Part shown: piece by piece, positions 7,439 to 15,771 of the stretch | How positions within the stretch are numbered: position 1 is the stretch's first letter | Layout: the number at the start of each line of letters is the position of its first letter | From: RYN-428 sp035551995 | GTDB lineage: Bacteria; Planctomycetota; Phycisphaerae; Tepidisphaerales; Tepidisphaeraceae | Direction: 5' to 3' | Assembly (NCBI GenBank): GCA_035551995.1 | Contig: DASZME010000036.1 | Location: forward strand, 1 to 54,716 | Length of the DNA: 54,716 nt | Program-made: the position numbers and the translations under genes | The notes under the pieces: generated by a model | Seen by the model: the letters and a program-made list of their open reading frames with translations, nothing else | Told to the model about the DNA's origin: nothing | Database searches by the model: none

Positions 7439-7621
7439 ATCCGATTGCCCGGATTGTGGACGCGTGATCTATTGCATCTCCCGCGTCGGGAGCGATTGTC
7501 GTTCGAGAAGCGCACAGCAAAAGGCGCTCCGCCGTTGCGCGGATGAGCGGTGAAGGAATGGAAGCAGGTGACTTCCAAAAGACGGGACCCGTTCCGGGAA
7601 ATCGATTTGTTTTTCACGTTA

Positions 7622-7651
7622 CTGGCAGTCGCCTCGACTTCGTTCTATAAT
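7622..7651 (+). promoter_or_regulatory. Predicted nuoB promoter
   Basis: TATAAT at 7646-7651 is preceded, with an 18-nt spacer, by CTGGCA (4 of 6 bases of the -35 consensus). The predicted start near 7658 would give a 5' UTR of about 53 nt. Confidence 0.45.
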
Positions 7652-7710
7652 TCACAATTCGACGGACGGCATCGTTCGACCGTCGGTTTTTGTTTCTGGA
7701 AGGATCTGCG

Positions 7711-8286
7711 ATGTTGGACCCGCTTGCATTACCCAACAATGTCCTCACGACCCAACTGAAAAAAGTGGTCAACTGGGCTCGGCGTAGCTCACTGTGGCCC
7801 ATGCCCTTCGCCACCGCCTGCTGCGGCATTGAATTAATGGCCACCGCTTCATCGCGATTTGATCTCGCCCGCTTTGGCGCAGAGGCAATGCGGTTTAGCC
7901 CCAGGCAGGCCGATCTGATGATCGTCGCCGGGCGCGTAACCATTAAAATGATGCCGGTGCTGCAACACATTTATCAGCAGATGACCGAGCCCAAGTGGGT
8001 CATCAGCATGGGGGCCTGCGCCAGCACGGGCGGTGTTTTCGATTGCTACTCGACGATTCAGGGGATCGATCAGTTTATGCCCGTGGACGTGTATGTGCCG
8101 GGATGTCCTCCGCGGCCCGAGACGCTGATCGAGGGGATCATGGCGATCCAGCGGATTATCGATTCCGATGGCCTTCCGCCGCAGGGGCCGCGGCGGGCGC
8201 TGCAACTGGCGGTGGAGCCGACGTATAAGCCCTCGGCTCAGCCGGCGCCGGTTCCAATCACCGTCGGCGGACAGTTGGTTCGGTAG
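7711..8286 (+). CDS. nuoB: NADH-quinone oxidoreductase subunit B
   Basis: A 191-residue subunit of respiratory complex I that carries iron-sulfur cluster N2, the last electron donor to quinone. Cluster ligands are visible as the adjacent Cys pair in ATACCGIE, the Cys in SMGACASTGG and the Cys in YVPGCPPRPE. AAGGA lies 7 nt before the ATG at 7711. A TTG at 7690 would place that ribosome-binding site inside the gene. The gene stands alone: neither neighbour is a complex I subunit, and the downstream gene converges on it. The other nuo genes must be elsewhere. Confidence 0.95.
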   Translation: MLDPLALPNNVLTTQLKKVVNWARRSSLWPMPFATACCGIELMATASSRFDLARFGAEAMRFSPRQADLMIVAGRVTIKMMPVLQHIYQQMTEPKWVISMGACASTGGVFDCYSTIQGIDQFMPVDVYVPGCPPRPETLIEGIMAIQRIIDSDGLPPQGPRRALQLAVEPTYKPSAQPAPVPITVGGQLVR

Positions 8287-8355
8287 GAGTTGCCGATCGC
8301 GGTCATTCCACCGGCAGTTGACAGAAAAAGGTCAACAAATGTGATCATACCCCGC

Positions 8356-9708
8356 TCATTTCCCTTTTAGCGATTGCGCTTCTTCGGGGGTCAGGGTCAG
8401 ATTATTGCGTTCAAGGTAATCGCCTGGCGAACTCTCCATCGCACGGACATATGGCTTTTGCGTCGGGCCGGCGGTGAGGACCCGATAATTATTTTCAATG
8501 ACCAAGCCGTTGCACCCCGGTCCCTGAATGTGGACCGGCACGCTCTGGGCATCGACGTCGATTCGATTGTAGCGCACCGTCAAATCACTGGTATGTTCGT
8601 TGATCTGTAAAATCGCCCCGCCGAGAAATGCGTTTCGCTCGATCACCGCATGCGTGGCGTGGTAACGCGCTTGCACGGCCGACGGCAATGCCTTCACGTC
8701 GCCGCGGTCGGCGGGGCCGACGCGGACCCAGCCGTGAAACGCGTTGTGGGCCGCGTAAAGGTCCTGGCCGACGCGGAAGGTGAGAGTTTCTTTGCCGTGG
8801 GTGGCGGTCATGTCGTTGTCGTACACGAGAAGGTTGTAGAAATTCAGGCCGTTGGATCGGATGTTGTGTTCGCGCTGGCTGGTGGCCATTTTGTTGCCGA
8901 GGAAGGCGAGGTTACATCCGTCCACCCACATGCCGTAGCCGCGAATTTCGTCGGTGAAGGTGCACCATTGCACGAGAAGGCCGCGGGTCATGGGGGTGCA
9001 GAAGATGGCGTCGTCGAAGTTTCGAAATTTGCAGTCGATGGCGACGATATGGGCGCCGTCCGGAACGATGGCGCGAAGCCCGATCTTTTTGTTGCCGACA
9101 ATTTTCATGTCACGATCGCTGTCGAACTCGATCCCTTTGAACGTGATGTCCAGGCCGGTGCACAGAAGCGAGCTGAATCCTTTGGAAGCCAGTCGGCGAA
9201 TGCGCGGCGCGGGGCCGGGGCCCGAGGGACGAAACTCGACATTGCGCGCCTTGATGTCGAGTGGGCCGGGAAGATCCCAGCTTGAGCCGGGCGGAAGCAG
9301 AATGATCGTATCGTTTTGAAGCGAGCGGATGACGTCCACCAGGCCCGAACGCGCGTCGAGCAGTTGCACGCCGCGATGATCGGGTTGCACATGGATGGTC
9401 TTGACGGCCGGCGGTTGACCCGCCCGCGTCAGCGTGAGCTTGTACGTCCCGGCTTTGTCATAAATATGGGCCGCATTGTAACCGGTCAATACATTGTAAG
9501 CGCCGGCGGGGTCGCCGAAATCAAAGGTGCACACTTCGCCGAGCGTCGGCGTTTGATCGAAAAATGCGTTGCCGGCGGTAATCGTAAAATCGCGCGGCCC
9601 ATCGTCGGCCGATTTCGGGGGGACGGCGAAACCGATCTCGCCCGCGCAAAAGATGACCGCGATTGCAACCCATCGCACCGCATGTCCAAACGATTTCATC
9701 TCGTTCAT
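8356..9708 (-). CDS. Secreted PKD/right-handed beta-helix protein
   Basis: About 450 residues. A basic N terminus and hydrophobic segment (HAVRWVAIAVIFCAGEIGFA) form a likely signal peptide. A degenerate PKD-like domain follows (about 30-115: …FDFGDPAGAYNVLTGYNAAHIYDKAGTYKLTLTRAG). The rest is a right-handed parallel beta-helix (about 120-430) with repeating turns such as VEFRPSG, ITFKGIEFDS, LLVQWCTF, LAFLGNKM and AVIERNAF. Such folds occur in polysaccharide lyases and surface adhesins. No lyase catalytic set could be assigned. ATG codons at 9771, 9726, 9708 and 9699 compete; 9708 gives the best signal peptide. It is clearly related to the divergent gene at 10069-11547. Confidence 0.8.
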   Translation of the reverse strand: MNEMKSFGHAVRWVAIAVIFCAGEIGFAVPPKSADDGPRDFTITAGNAFFDQTPTLGEVCTFDFGDPAGAYNVLTGYNAAHIYDKAGTYKLTLTRAGQPPAVKTIHVQPDHRGVQLLDARSGLVDVIRSLQNDTIILLPPGSSWDLPGPLDIKARNVEFRPSGPGPAPRIRRLASKGFSSLLCTGLDITFKGIEFDSDRDMKIVGNKKIGLRAIVPDGAHIVAIDCKFRNFDDAIFCTPMTRGLLVQWCTFTDEIRGYGMWVDGCNLAFLGNKMATSQREHNIRSNGLNFYNLLVYDNDMTATHGKETLTFRVGQDLYAAHNAFHGWVRVGPADRGDVKALPSAVQARYHATHAVIERNAFLGGAILQINEHTSDLTVRYNRIDVDAQSVPVHIQGPGCNGLVIENNYRVLTAGPTQKPYVRAMESSPGDYLERNNLTLTPEEAQSLKGK

Positions 9709-10068
9709 TTTCGAATTCAAATACATTCGTCTCATTTGGGCCCCAATCAGGCGGTCATCCCATCGTTGCATTGCGCGGCGTCAAATCTTCCCGCAAAAAA
9801 CGTCGCATCGTTAGCCTCATGTGCAATCGATAAGGTTCCGTCGGCGTTCACATTGTATGTTTGCATCGAAGCCGGCGAATGTGAACGGCAAAAGTCTGGC
9901 CGGTATGGACGGCCTGCGCCGGCAAAGCGTCTTGTCGGATGGAAAGCCATGACGTGTTTTGCGCGCCTAACGCCTGTGCCGACCCGATAACCGCGAAATG
10001 TGGAGAATTGCCGATAAGCGATCCAGCCGGACGGCAAGGGGCCGCAACATTAGCCCGATTCGATCAAC
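9709..10068. other. Divergent intergenic stretch between two beta-helix genes
   Basis: These 360 bases lie between two divergent, related genes. A short minus-strand open segment (about 9747-9866, beginning MQTYNVNADGTLSI) resembles the opening of repeat-containing planctomycete surface proteins and may be a fragment left by rearrangement. No clear promoter or repeat was found. Confidence 0.35.
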
Positions 10069-11547
10069 ATGCCTTACACTTATCGACCGCCTCACGCTTC
10101 GAAGATCGGCATCCCTTCGCCCCTCCCATCCGCAACCTATCAAGCCCTGACGCAGACGTCGCTTACGAGCGTCGATCCCGGTCCGATCGATTTCAGTGGC
10201 CCCGTCACCCAGGCCGCGTTCGTCACCACTGAGCCAAAGGGGATGGCGATTCATACCGTTCATTTCAACGGTCTCACCAGCACGCTCAAAAGCGGCGATG
10301 CGTTGGACGCCGGCTATTCCTGGGATTACGGCGACGCGGGAAGCGCCTACAACGTCACCGCCGGCTGGATCGGCGCGCATACGTATCAAAAGCCCGGCGA
10401 TTACACCGCCACGCTTACCGTCACCGACAAGGCGGGGAACACGTCTTCGCTCACCACCCGGATCACGATCGCCGCCGATACCCGGCGAAAGATTTACGTC
10501 GATTCCCAAACAGGCTCCGATTCCAATTCCGGCCTGACCCCCGACTCGGCCATCGCCTCCTTCGCGCGCGCGTCGGAATTGATGGGAGATCACACCGAAT
10601 TGCTCTTCCACAACGGTCAATCTTTTGCCGTTGCCGATGGAATGTCGGTCAACGGGAAAAATGTCGTGATCGGCTCCTATGGAAAAGGAACCACCGCGCG
10701 GCTGGTGAAGGGCGCCGCCTCGGGCTGGAGCATCTTCAGAATCGGCGAAAGCTCCGACGGCGTGGTGGTCCAGAACCTGGCCTTCGATTCGATCGGGCCT
10801 GTTTCGACTAAGGGCCGCACTCGCCCCCGGGCCTTGTGGATTTCGGGAACCAACTTTACCGTTCAGAACTCGGTCTTTCTGAGCCTCGAAGACGGCGTCA
10901 ACGCCGGCGGCGCTCCGGCAGGTATGCTTGTTCAAGGCAACTACTTCAGCACGCGCATTCGCGCCTACGGCATCTGGGGCGAAGGCTACGATCATGTCTA
11001 CATCGGCAACACCATGACCGGAGGCTCCCGCGAACCGCTCATCCGATGCAGCCAGACCGGCGTCACCCGATTGGTGATCGAGGGTAATAATCTCTCGCGG
11101 TACGCCGGTAACGCCGGGTGCGTGGAGCTGCGGGGCGCCTCGTTCTTTTTCGTCTACGGGAATACCGTCACCAACGGGTCGCTCCGTTTCGGCCCGGTCG
11201 GCGCGACCGATCACGCCTGGACCGGATGGGGCGCGGCGGTCGCAAACGAAACCAACGTCAACTTCGTCAACATCCGCCCCGGCGTACGGCACCTGGCGAT
11301 TCGCGACAATGTCATCAGCTATCACGGCGCCGGCGCTTCCAACATGGAAATGCAAACCTATAGGCCCGAAGGATATGAGGCCGAACGTCCCGGCGACGAT
11401 ATTCGCATCGCCGACAACACCGTCACCGACGATTCCGCCGACCATAAACGCCTGTCTCTCGTCGGAGCCTCGCACGACGGCACGGAAATCGGCGCCGTGA
11501 TGTCCGGACGCGAATATCCAGTGATGCAGCGACAACCATATCTTTGA
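10069..11547 (+). CDS. PKD/right-handed beta-helix protein without signal peptide
   Basis: A 492-residue protein with a PKD-like domain (about 60-140: YSWDYGDAGSAYNVTAG…HTYQKPGDYTATLTVTD). It is followed by a conserved RKIYVDSQTGSDSNSGLTP entry motif and a right-handed parallel beta-helix (about 145-480). Matching turns, RIRAYGIWGEGYDHVYIGNTM here and EIRGYGMWVDG there, show homology to the divergent neighbour. No signal peptide is visible at the predicted start, and an in-frame TAG at 10051-10053 excludes a longer N terminus. The gene may have lost its 5' end or the protein may be exported another way. The enzymatic role is unknown. Confidence 0.75.
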   Translation: MPYTYRPPHASKIGIPSPLPSATYQALTQTSLTSVDPGPIDFSGPVTQAAFVTTEPKGMAIHTVHFNGLTSTLKSGDALDAGYSWDYGDAGSAYNVTAGWIGAHTYQKPGDYTATLTVTDKAGNTSSLTTRITIAADTRRKIYVDSQTGSDSNSGLTPDSAIASFARASELMGDHTELLFHNGQSFAVADGMSVNGKNVVIGSYGKGTTARLVKGAASGWSIFRIGESSDGVVVQNLAFDSIGPVSTKGRTRPRALWISGTNFTVQNSVFLSLEDGVNAGGAPAGMLVQGNYFSTRIRAYGIWGEGYDHVYIGNTMTGGSREPLIRCSQTGVTRLVIEGNNLSRYAGNAGCVELRGASFFFVYGNTVTNGSLRFGPVGATDHAWTGWGAAVANETNVNFVNIRPGVRHLAIRDNVISYHGAGASNMEMQTYRPEGYEAERPGDDIRIADNTVTDDSADHKRLSLVGASHDGTEIGAVMSGREYPVMQRQPYL

Positions 11548-11551
11548 AAAA

Positions 11552-11670
11552 CCCGGGGCTGTGGAGCATTTGTCAGGTCGCTACAGAGTTTCTGCGTTTA
11601 TTATAGCGGCCCCGTTTGCGGGACGTGTTTCGCGATCGAAATACGCTCCCCAACATGAAAAATCCTCTAA
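11552..11670 (+). repeat. R1 dispersed repeat, long copy
   Basis: This copy shows an extended form of about 115 bp: an upstream part (CATTTGTCAGGTCGCT…TTTCTGCGTTTA), the hairpin core GCGGCCCCGTTTGCGGGACG, GTGTTTCGCGA, and a tail ending CCCAACATGAAAAATCCTCTAA with minor changes from other copies. It fills most of the gap between two convergent genes. The remaining bases up to 11817 show nothing recognisable. Confidence 0.7.
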
Positions 11671-11817
11671 ATTTAGATCGCGGGGTCCATTCGCTCTTGA
11701 AAAATTTTGACTGACCGCTGCGCGAGCTTTACGCCGTGTCAGAGGAGGCAATACACAGCCGAGACCGACTCGCTACGCTATTCCGCGGTCTAAAATGTCT
11801 CCAGGCGCTTCACCACC

Positions 11818-13830
11818 TCACTCCGGCACTCGCAATCGAATCTCGCGATACGTCGGCTTGCGTATCTTACGATCGCGGCTGCGCAAGGCCGTGAAACGGT
11901 CGAACGTCGCGGCGGTCTCCTCGAAGAAGCGGTCGAAGGATTCGCCCAGTTTCGTCAACATCCAGTTCTTAATCGCGGCGTTGGGATCGGCGGCGTCGCC
12001 GGTGAGAATCTCGCCGCGCGCGGGAAGTTCGCCGGCGCCGGTGTGAAAGGCGCGGGCCTTTTCCAGAATGAGGATATCGTCCTTCGTCATCCGCGCGGCC
12101 TGGCGGGCGTATTCGGTCGTCGAGCGGTAGTGGATCATTTCCAGATAAGTGACGGCGCCCGTTCCCGTCGGCGCCGCCGGTTCCAGCCGCCAGCTTGAGG
12201 CGCCGTTGCGCCGGCGCTGACGGCCGAGCGGCCGCATCAGCATTAAGAATTCCTCCACGCGCGTCGGATGTACGTCATATTGCAGCGACACCCGCACCGG
12301 ACCGGCAAGCGAAGGATTAAAACGCGGATCAAGACCGGCCGGCGTGGCGCCGGTCTCCGGGAGCGGGCCGGCGTTGGGATCCTGCGGCGGAGTGATATCG
12401 GGGAGGACAGGCCTCGGCGGCGCGCCCGCGAACGCCGCCGTCAGATCGAGTCCTTCGTTGATGGTTAAGGGAAACCATCTGGCCAGCACGAGCAGAATCC
12501 CCATCGACACGCCGCCCAGGAATAGCGACGTGCCGATTCCCGGATGCGTCGGCGTGGTGTAGTGAGCGGTGACGCGGCCCCAGATGGCGCCCCCGACGGC
12601 GAATGAGCCGAACAGCACCGTCAGATAGAATGAAATCGCGCGGCCTTTCACCCAGAGCGGGACGGATTTTTGCGTGGCGGTATTGAAATTGGTCGGAATG
12701 ATGACCCAGTTGATGCCGAGGAAAATCATGACGATGCACGCCAGCCACCGGTTATGAACGCCGGCCAAAATAATCAGGCCCAGGGCGAAAAACGCGGTGC
12801 AGACGTTGACGACCGGGTCGATCCGATAGCGCGCATGGAGGCCCGGCATCAGCAGGACGCCGAAGATGGCGCCGATGCCGACGAAGGCGAACAACAGCGC
12901 GCTGGTTTGTTCCTGAGACGCTCGCGGCAGGCCGAGATGGCTGGTCGCGATGACCGGGATTTGAGTCCACAAAATAACTGCCGGCACGATAAACGTGAAA
13001 ACGCGCAACAGGATCGCGCGATTGGCCGGCGAATGAACGGTATACTTAAACCCGGCCCGGATGGCGCCCCACATTTCTTCGCCATGGACGGCGGCGACCT
13101 GTCGTGGCCGTTTCCAGCGGACCAATACCCAGACGGCCCAGATGAACGAGGCCGCGGTGACAAGGAACGAAACGCCCACGCCGGCCTGTCCAGGCACCAG
13201 AGAGATCACCACGATGAACATCGCCGGCCCCAGGGCCCGGGCGACGTTGAGCGCGACGCTGTTTAAGTTGATCGCCAGCGCGAGATCTTTGCGCGGAACC
13301 AGCTCCGGCAGCAGCGCCTGGAGCGCCGGGCCGGCCATCGCGGTGCCGGTGCCGACGAGGAACGTGAGGCCGAGCAGCATGCCCGGCGTGATCTTTCCGG
13401 AGATGGTCAACACGCCGAGAATCGCCGAAACCACCATCATCCAGACTTGCGTCACGATCAGCAGCCGCCGCCGATCCAGAACGTCGGCCAGCGCGCCGGC
13501 GAACACCGAAAAGAAACAGATCGGCAGACTGGAAAAGACGACGACTCTCGCGATCATTTCAGGGCTGTCGTGGTGGCCGTCGGTCAGCACGTGCATCAGC
13601 CACGGGCCGCCCGCCTCGCGCACCCACGTGCCGATCTGGGCGATGGACGTGGCGATATAAAGCGAGCGAAAGAGGTCGATCTTGAGCGGCGTCCACGCCT
13701 CGGCGCTGAAAAGCGGAACGCGCGCCCGGATCGCGGGCGTGGCGGGATTGGCGTACGGAATCGCGGGCGCGCCTCCGCCGATAGGCACGGCGGAACTGGG
13801 TTCGGTTGGGCCGGTCGTCATGCTGGACAT
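11818..13830 (-). CDS. MFS exporter with C-terminal cytoplasmic domain
   Basis: About 670 residues. A Pro/Ala-rich N-terminal region is followed by the MFS_3 (enterobactin-exporter-like, DUF894) transporter core (about residues 45-450). It starts WTPLKIDLFRSLYIATSIAQIGTWVREAGGPWLM and contains the loop motif GALADVLDRRRLLIV. A Pro-rich linker leads to a C-terminal domain (about 500-590: VRVSLQYDVHPTRVEEFLMLMRPLGRQRRRNGA…), the antibiotic-biosynthesis-monooxygenase-like module often attached to this subfamily, plus a basic tail. The expected role is proton-driven export of a small molecule. The start at 13830 (MSSMTTGP) is preferred over 13926 because the extra N terminus has no family character. 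Confidence 0.87.
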   Translation of the reverse strand: MSSMTTGPTEPSSAVPIGGGAPAIPYANPATPAIRARVPLFSAEAWTPLKIDLFRSLYIATSIAQIGTWVREAGGPWLMHVLTDGHHDSPEMIARVVVFSSLPICFFSVFAGALADVLDRRRLLIVTQVWMMVVSAILGVLTISGKITPGMLLGLTFLVGTGTAMAGPALQALLPELVPRKDLALAINLNSVALNVARALGPAMFIVVISLVPGQAGVGVSFLVTAASFIWAVWVLVRWKRPRQVAAVHGEEMWGAIRAGFKYTVHSPANRAILLRVFTFIVPAVILWTQIPVIATSHLGLPRASQEQTSALLFAFVGIGAIFGVLLMPGLHARYRIDPVVNVCTAFFALGLIILAGVHNRWLACIVMIFLGINWVIIPTNFNTATQKSVPLWVKGRAISFYLTVLFGSFAVGGAIWGRVTAHYTTPTHPGIGTSLFLGGVSMGILLVLARWFPLTINEGLDLTAAFAGAPPRPVLPDITPPQDPNAGPLPETGATPAGLDPRFNPSLAGPVRVSLQYDVHPTRVEEFLMLMRPLGRQRRRNGASSWRLEPAAPTGTGAVTYLEMIHYRSTTEYARQAARMTKDDILILEKARAFHTGAGELPARGEILTGDAADPNAAIKNWMLTKLGESFDRFFEETAATFDRFTALRSRDRKIRKPTYREIRLRVPE

Positions 13831-13931
13831 GATAGGACTTACTGAATGTGCGTCCACCTGTTGCACCGTTATGATGATCGCAATGCAACACCTAAGACGC
13901 CCCTGACTTCTTCCCGCATTGACCAAACCTC

Positions 13932-15734
13932 ATGACGCAAGATGCGCTTATTCACGCCTACGCGGTCGCCGCCGACCATTACAAAGCCGGGCGGCTCCAG
14001 CAGGCGGAGGATGCCTGTCGCGAGATCGTGGCTCGGGCGCCGAATCAGGGCGAGCCGTGGCAGTTGCTCGGGACGATCGCGGCGGATCGGGGACAGATCG
14101 AGCGGGCCGTCGCGCTGTTCCGCCGGGCATCGCAACTCAGTCCCGCCAGCGCGGAATGCCAGCGAAATCTCGCGCGAGTGCTGAAACGCCAAAACCAGTT
14201 TGACGCCGCGATCTCCGCCTACCGGCGGGCGTTGCAATTGGAACCCGGCGACGCGCCCACCCATGCCGGCTTCGGCGATCTCCTTAAAGCGGCAGGGCGA
14301 GAAATCGAAGCGCTGGCGGCCTACGAACGCGCGCTGGCGATTCGCCCCGACTACGGCCAGGCGTACAACAACTACGGCCTGCTTCTCCAGCGGCATCACC
14401 GCAACCACGAGGCGATGGCGGCCTATCAAAATGCGATGGCGCTGCTTCCGGATCTTCCCGAATGCCAGGTGAACGCCGCGAGTCTTTTGCAAACATTGGG
14501 CCGACATGAAGAAGCGATTGTTCTTCTTGAACGAGCCTTGTCACTGCGTCCGGACTATGCGCTGGCTCACAATAATCTTGGCAACGCGCTTCGTGCCCTG
14601 GGGCGGATCGACGAGGCCTTGTCGCGCTATGACCGGGCGCTGTCGCTGGACCCGGCGCTTGTGATCGCGCTCAATAACCGGGCGGTGACGTGGATGCAGG
14701 CGGGACAATTTCAACGGGCCGGCGACGAATTCCGCCGGGCGATTCAGCGGGACCCGCGGCTGGCCGAGACGCATTGGAATTATGCGTTGCTGCTCCTGTT
14801 GCTTGGCGATTTTTCCAACGGCTGGGCCGAATACGAATGGCGGTGGCGGTGGAGCGGTTTTTCCGAGCCGCCCCGCATCTTTTCGCGACCACTCTGGCAG
14901 GGCGAAAATCCGGCCGGCAAAGCAATTCTCGTTCATGCCGAACAGGGCATCGGGGATACGATCCAATTTGTGCGCTATGCCCGCCTGCTTGCGGGACGAG
15001 GGGCGAGCGTCATCGTGGAATGTCAGCCGGCGCTTGTCCGCCTCTTACGAAGCGCGGCCGGGGTGGATTCAGTCATCGCGCGGGGCGATCCGCTTCCGCC
15101 GTACGATCTGCATGTTCCGTCGCTGGGCTTGCCGATTCGATGCCGCACCACGCTGCAAACAATCCCCGCCGCGGTTCCGTATATCATCGCGGATCCAATG
15201 GCCGTCGAATCATGGCGAACGAGACTGGATCCCGCGAACGGCGCATTGCGCGTCGGCATCGTCTGGGCGGGAAACCCGAACCATGTGGGCGACCATTGGC
15301 GATCCATTCCCGTTTCGACGCTGGCGCCTTTGTTCACGATGCCGGCCGTTAACTGGTACAGCCTGCAACTTGGCGCCGCCGCTTCCCAAATGTCGGCCCA
15401 AACAGGCGCCGGGCGGCTTTTCGACCATACCGCTGATTTACGCGATTTTGCGGATACGGCCGCTCTTCTCGCCCACTTGGACCTGATCATTTCCGTGGAT
15501 ACCGCCGCCGCCCATCTCGCGGGCGCGATGGGCAAGCGCGTCTGGCTGTTGCTGCCGTATGTGCCGGACTGGCGGTGGCTCCTGGCGCGCGCCGACTCGC
15601 CGTGGTATCCGACGATGAAGCTATTTCGGCAAACATCCGTCGGGGCATGGGCGCCGGTGGTCAAGGCCGTGGCAGGAGAGTTGGAACAAGCCAGCCGGGA
15701 GCATCGGAGCCCCGGCCGATTCAATTTCTCTTGA
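13932..15734 (+). CDS. TPR protein with GT9-like glycosyltransferase domain
   Basis: A 600-residue fusion protein. Residues 1-285 hold about eight tetratricopeptide repeats (for example EAIVLLERALSLRPDYALAHNNLGNALRALGR). The C-terminal half (about 300-590) has features of glycosyltransferase family 9/ADP-heptosyltransferase-like domains: GKAILVHAEQGIGDTIQFVRYARLLAGRG near its start and LDLIISVDTAAAHLAGAMGKRVWLLLP near its end. Such fusions are common in planctomycetes and proteobacteria and may glycosylate protein or surface glycan acceptors. It starts close to, and divergent from, the MFS exporter gene and converges with the giant gene after a 37-bp gap. Confidence 0.88.
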   Translation: MTQDALIHAYAVAADHYKAGRLQQAEDACREIVARAPNQGEPWQLLGTIAADRGQIERAVALFRRASQLSPASAECQRNLARVLKRQNQFDAAISAYRRALQLEPGDAPTHAGFGDLLKAAGREIEALAAYERALAIRPDYGQAYNNYGLLLQRHHRNHEAMAAYQNAMALLPDLPECQVNAASLLQTLGRHEEAIVLLERALSLRPDYALAHNNLGNALRALGRIDEALSRYDRALSLDPALVIALNNRAVTWMQAGQFQRAGDEFRRAIQRDPRLAETHWNYALLLLLLGDFSNGWAEYEWRWRWSGFSEPPRIFSRPLWQGENPAGKAILVHAEQGIGDTIQFVRYARLLAGRGASVIVECQPALVRLLRSAAGVDSVIARGDPLPPYDLHVPSLGLPIRCRTTLQTIPAAVPYIIADPMAVESWRTRLDPANGALRVGIVWAGNPNHVGDHWRSIPVSTLAPLFTMPAVNWYSLQLGAAASQMSAQTGAGRLFDHTADLRDFADTAALLAHLDLIISVDTAAAHLAGAMGKRVWLLLPYVPDWRWLLARADSPWYPTMKLFRQTSVGAWAPVVKAVAGELEQASREHRSPGRFNFS

Positions 15735-15771
15735 AGTTTCGATGGCCCGGCTTCGCCGTCCGAATCGTCGA

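Noticed and set aside
9967..11535. 522-codon open frame opposite the second beta-helix gene
   Set aside because: The opposite strand has clear PKD and beta-helix motifs with conserved turns; the antisense frame has none.
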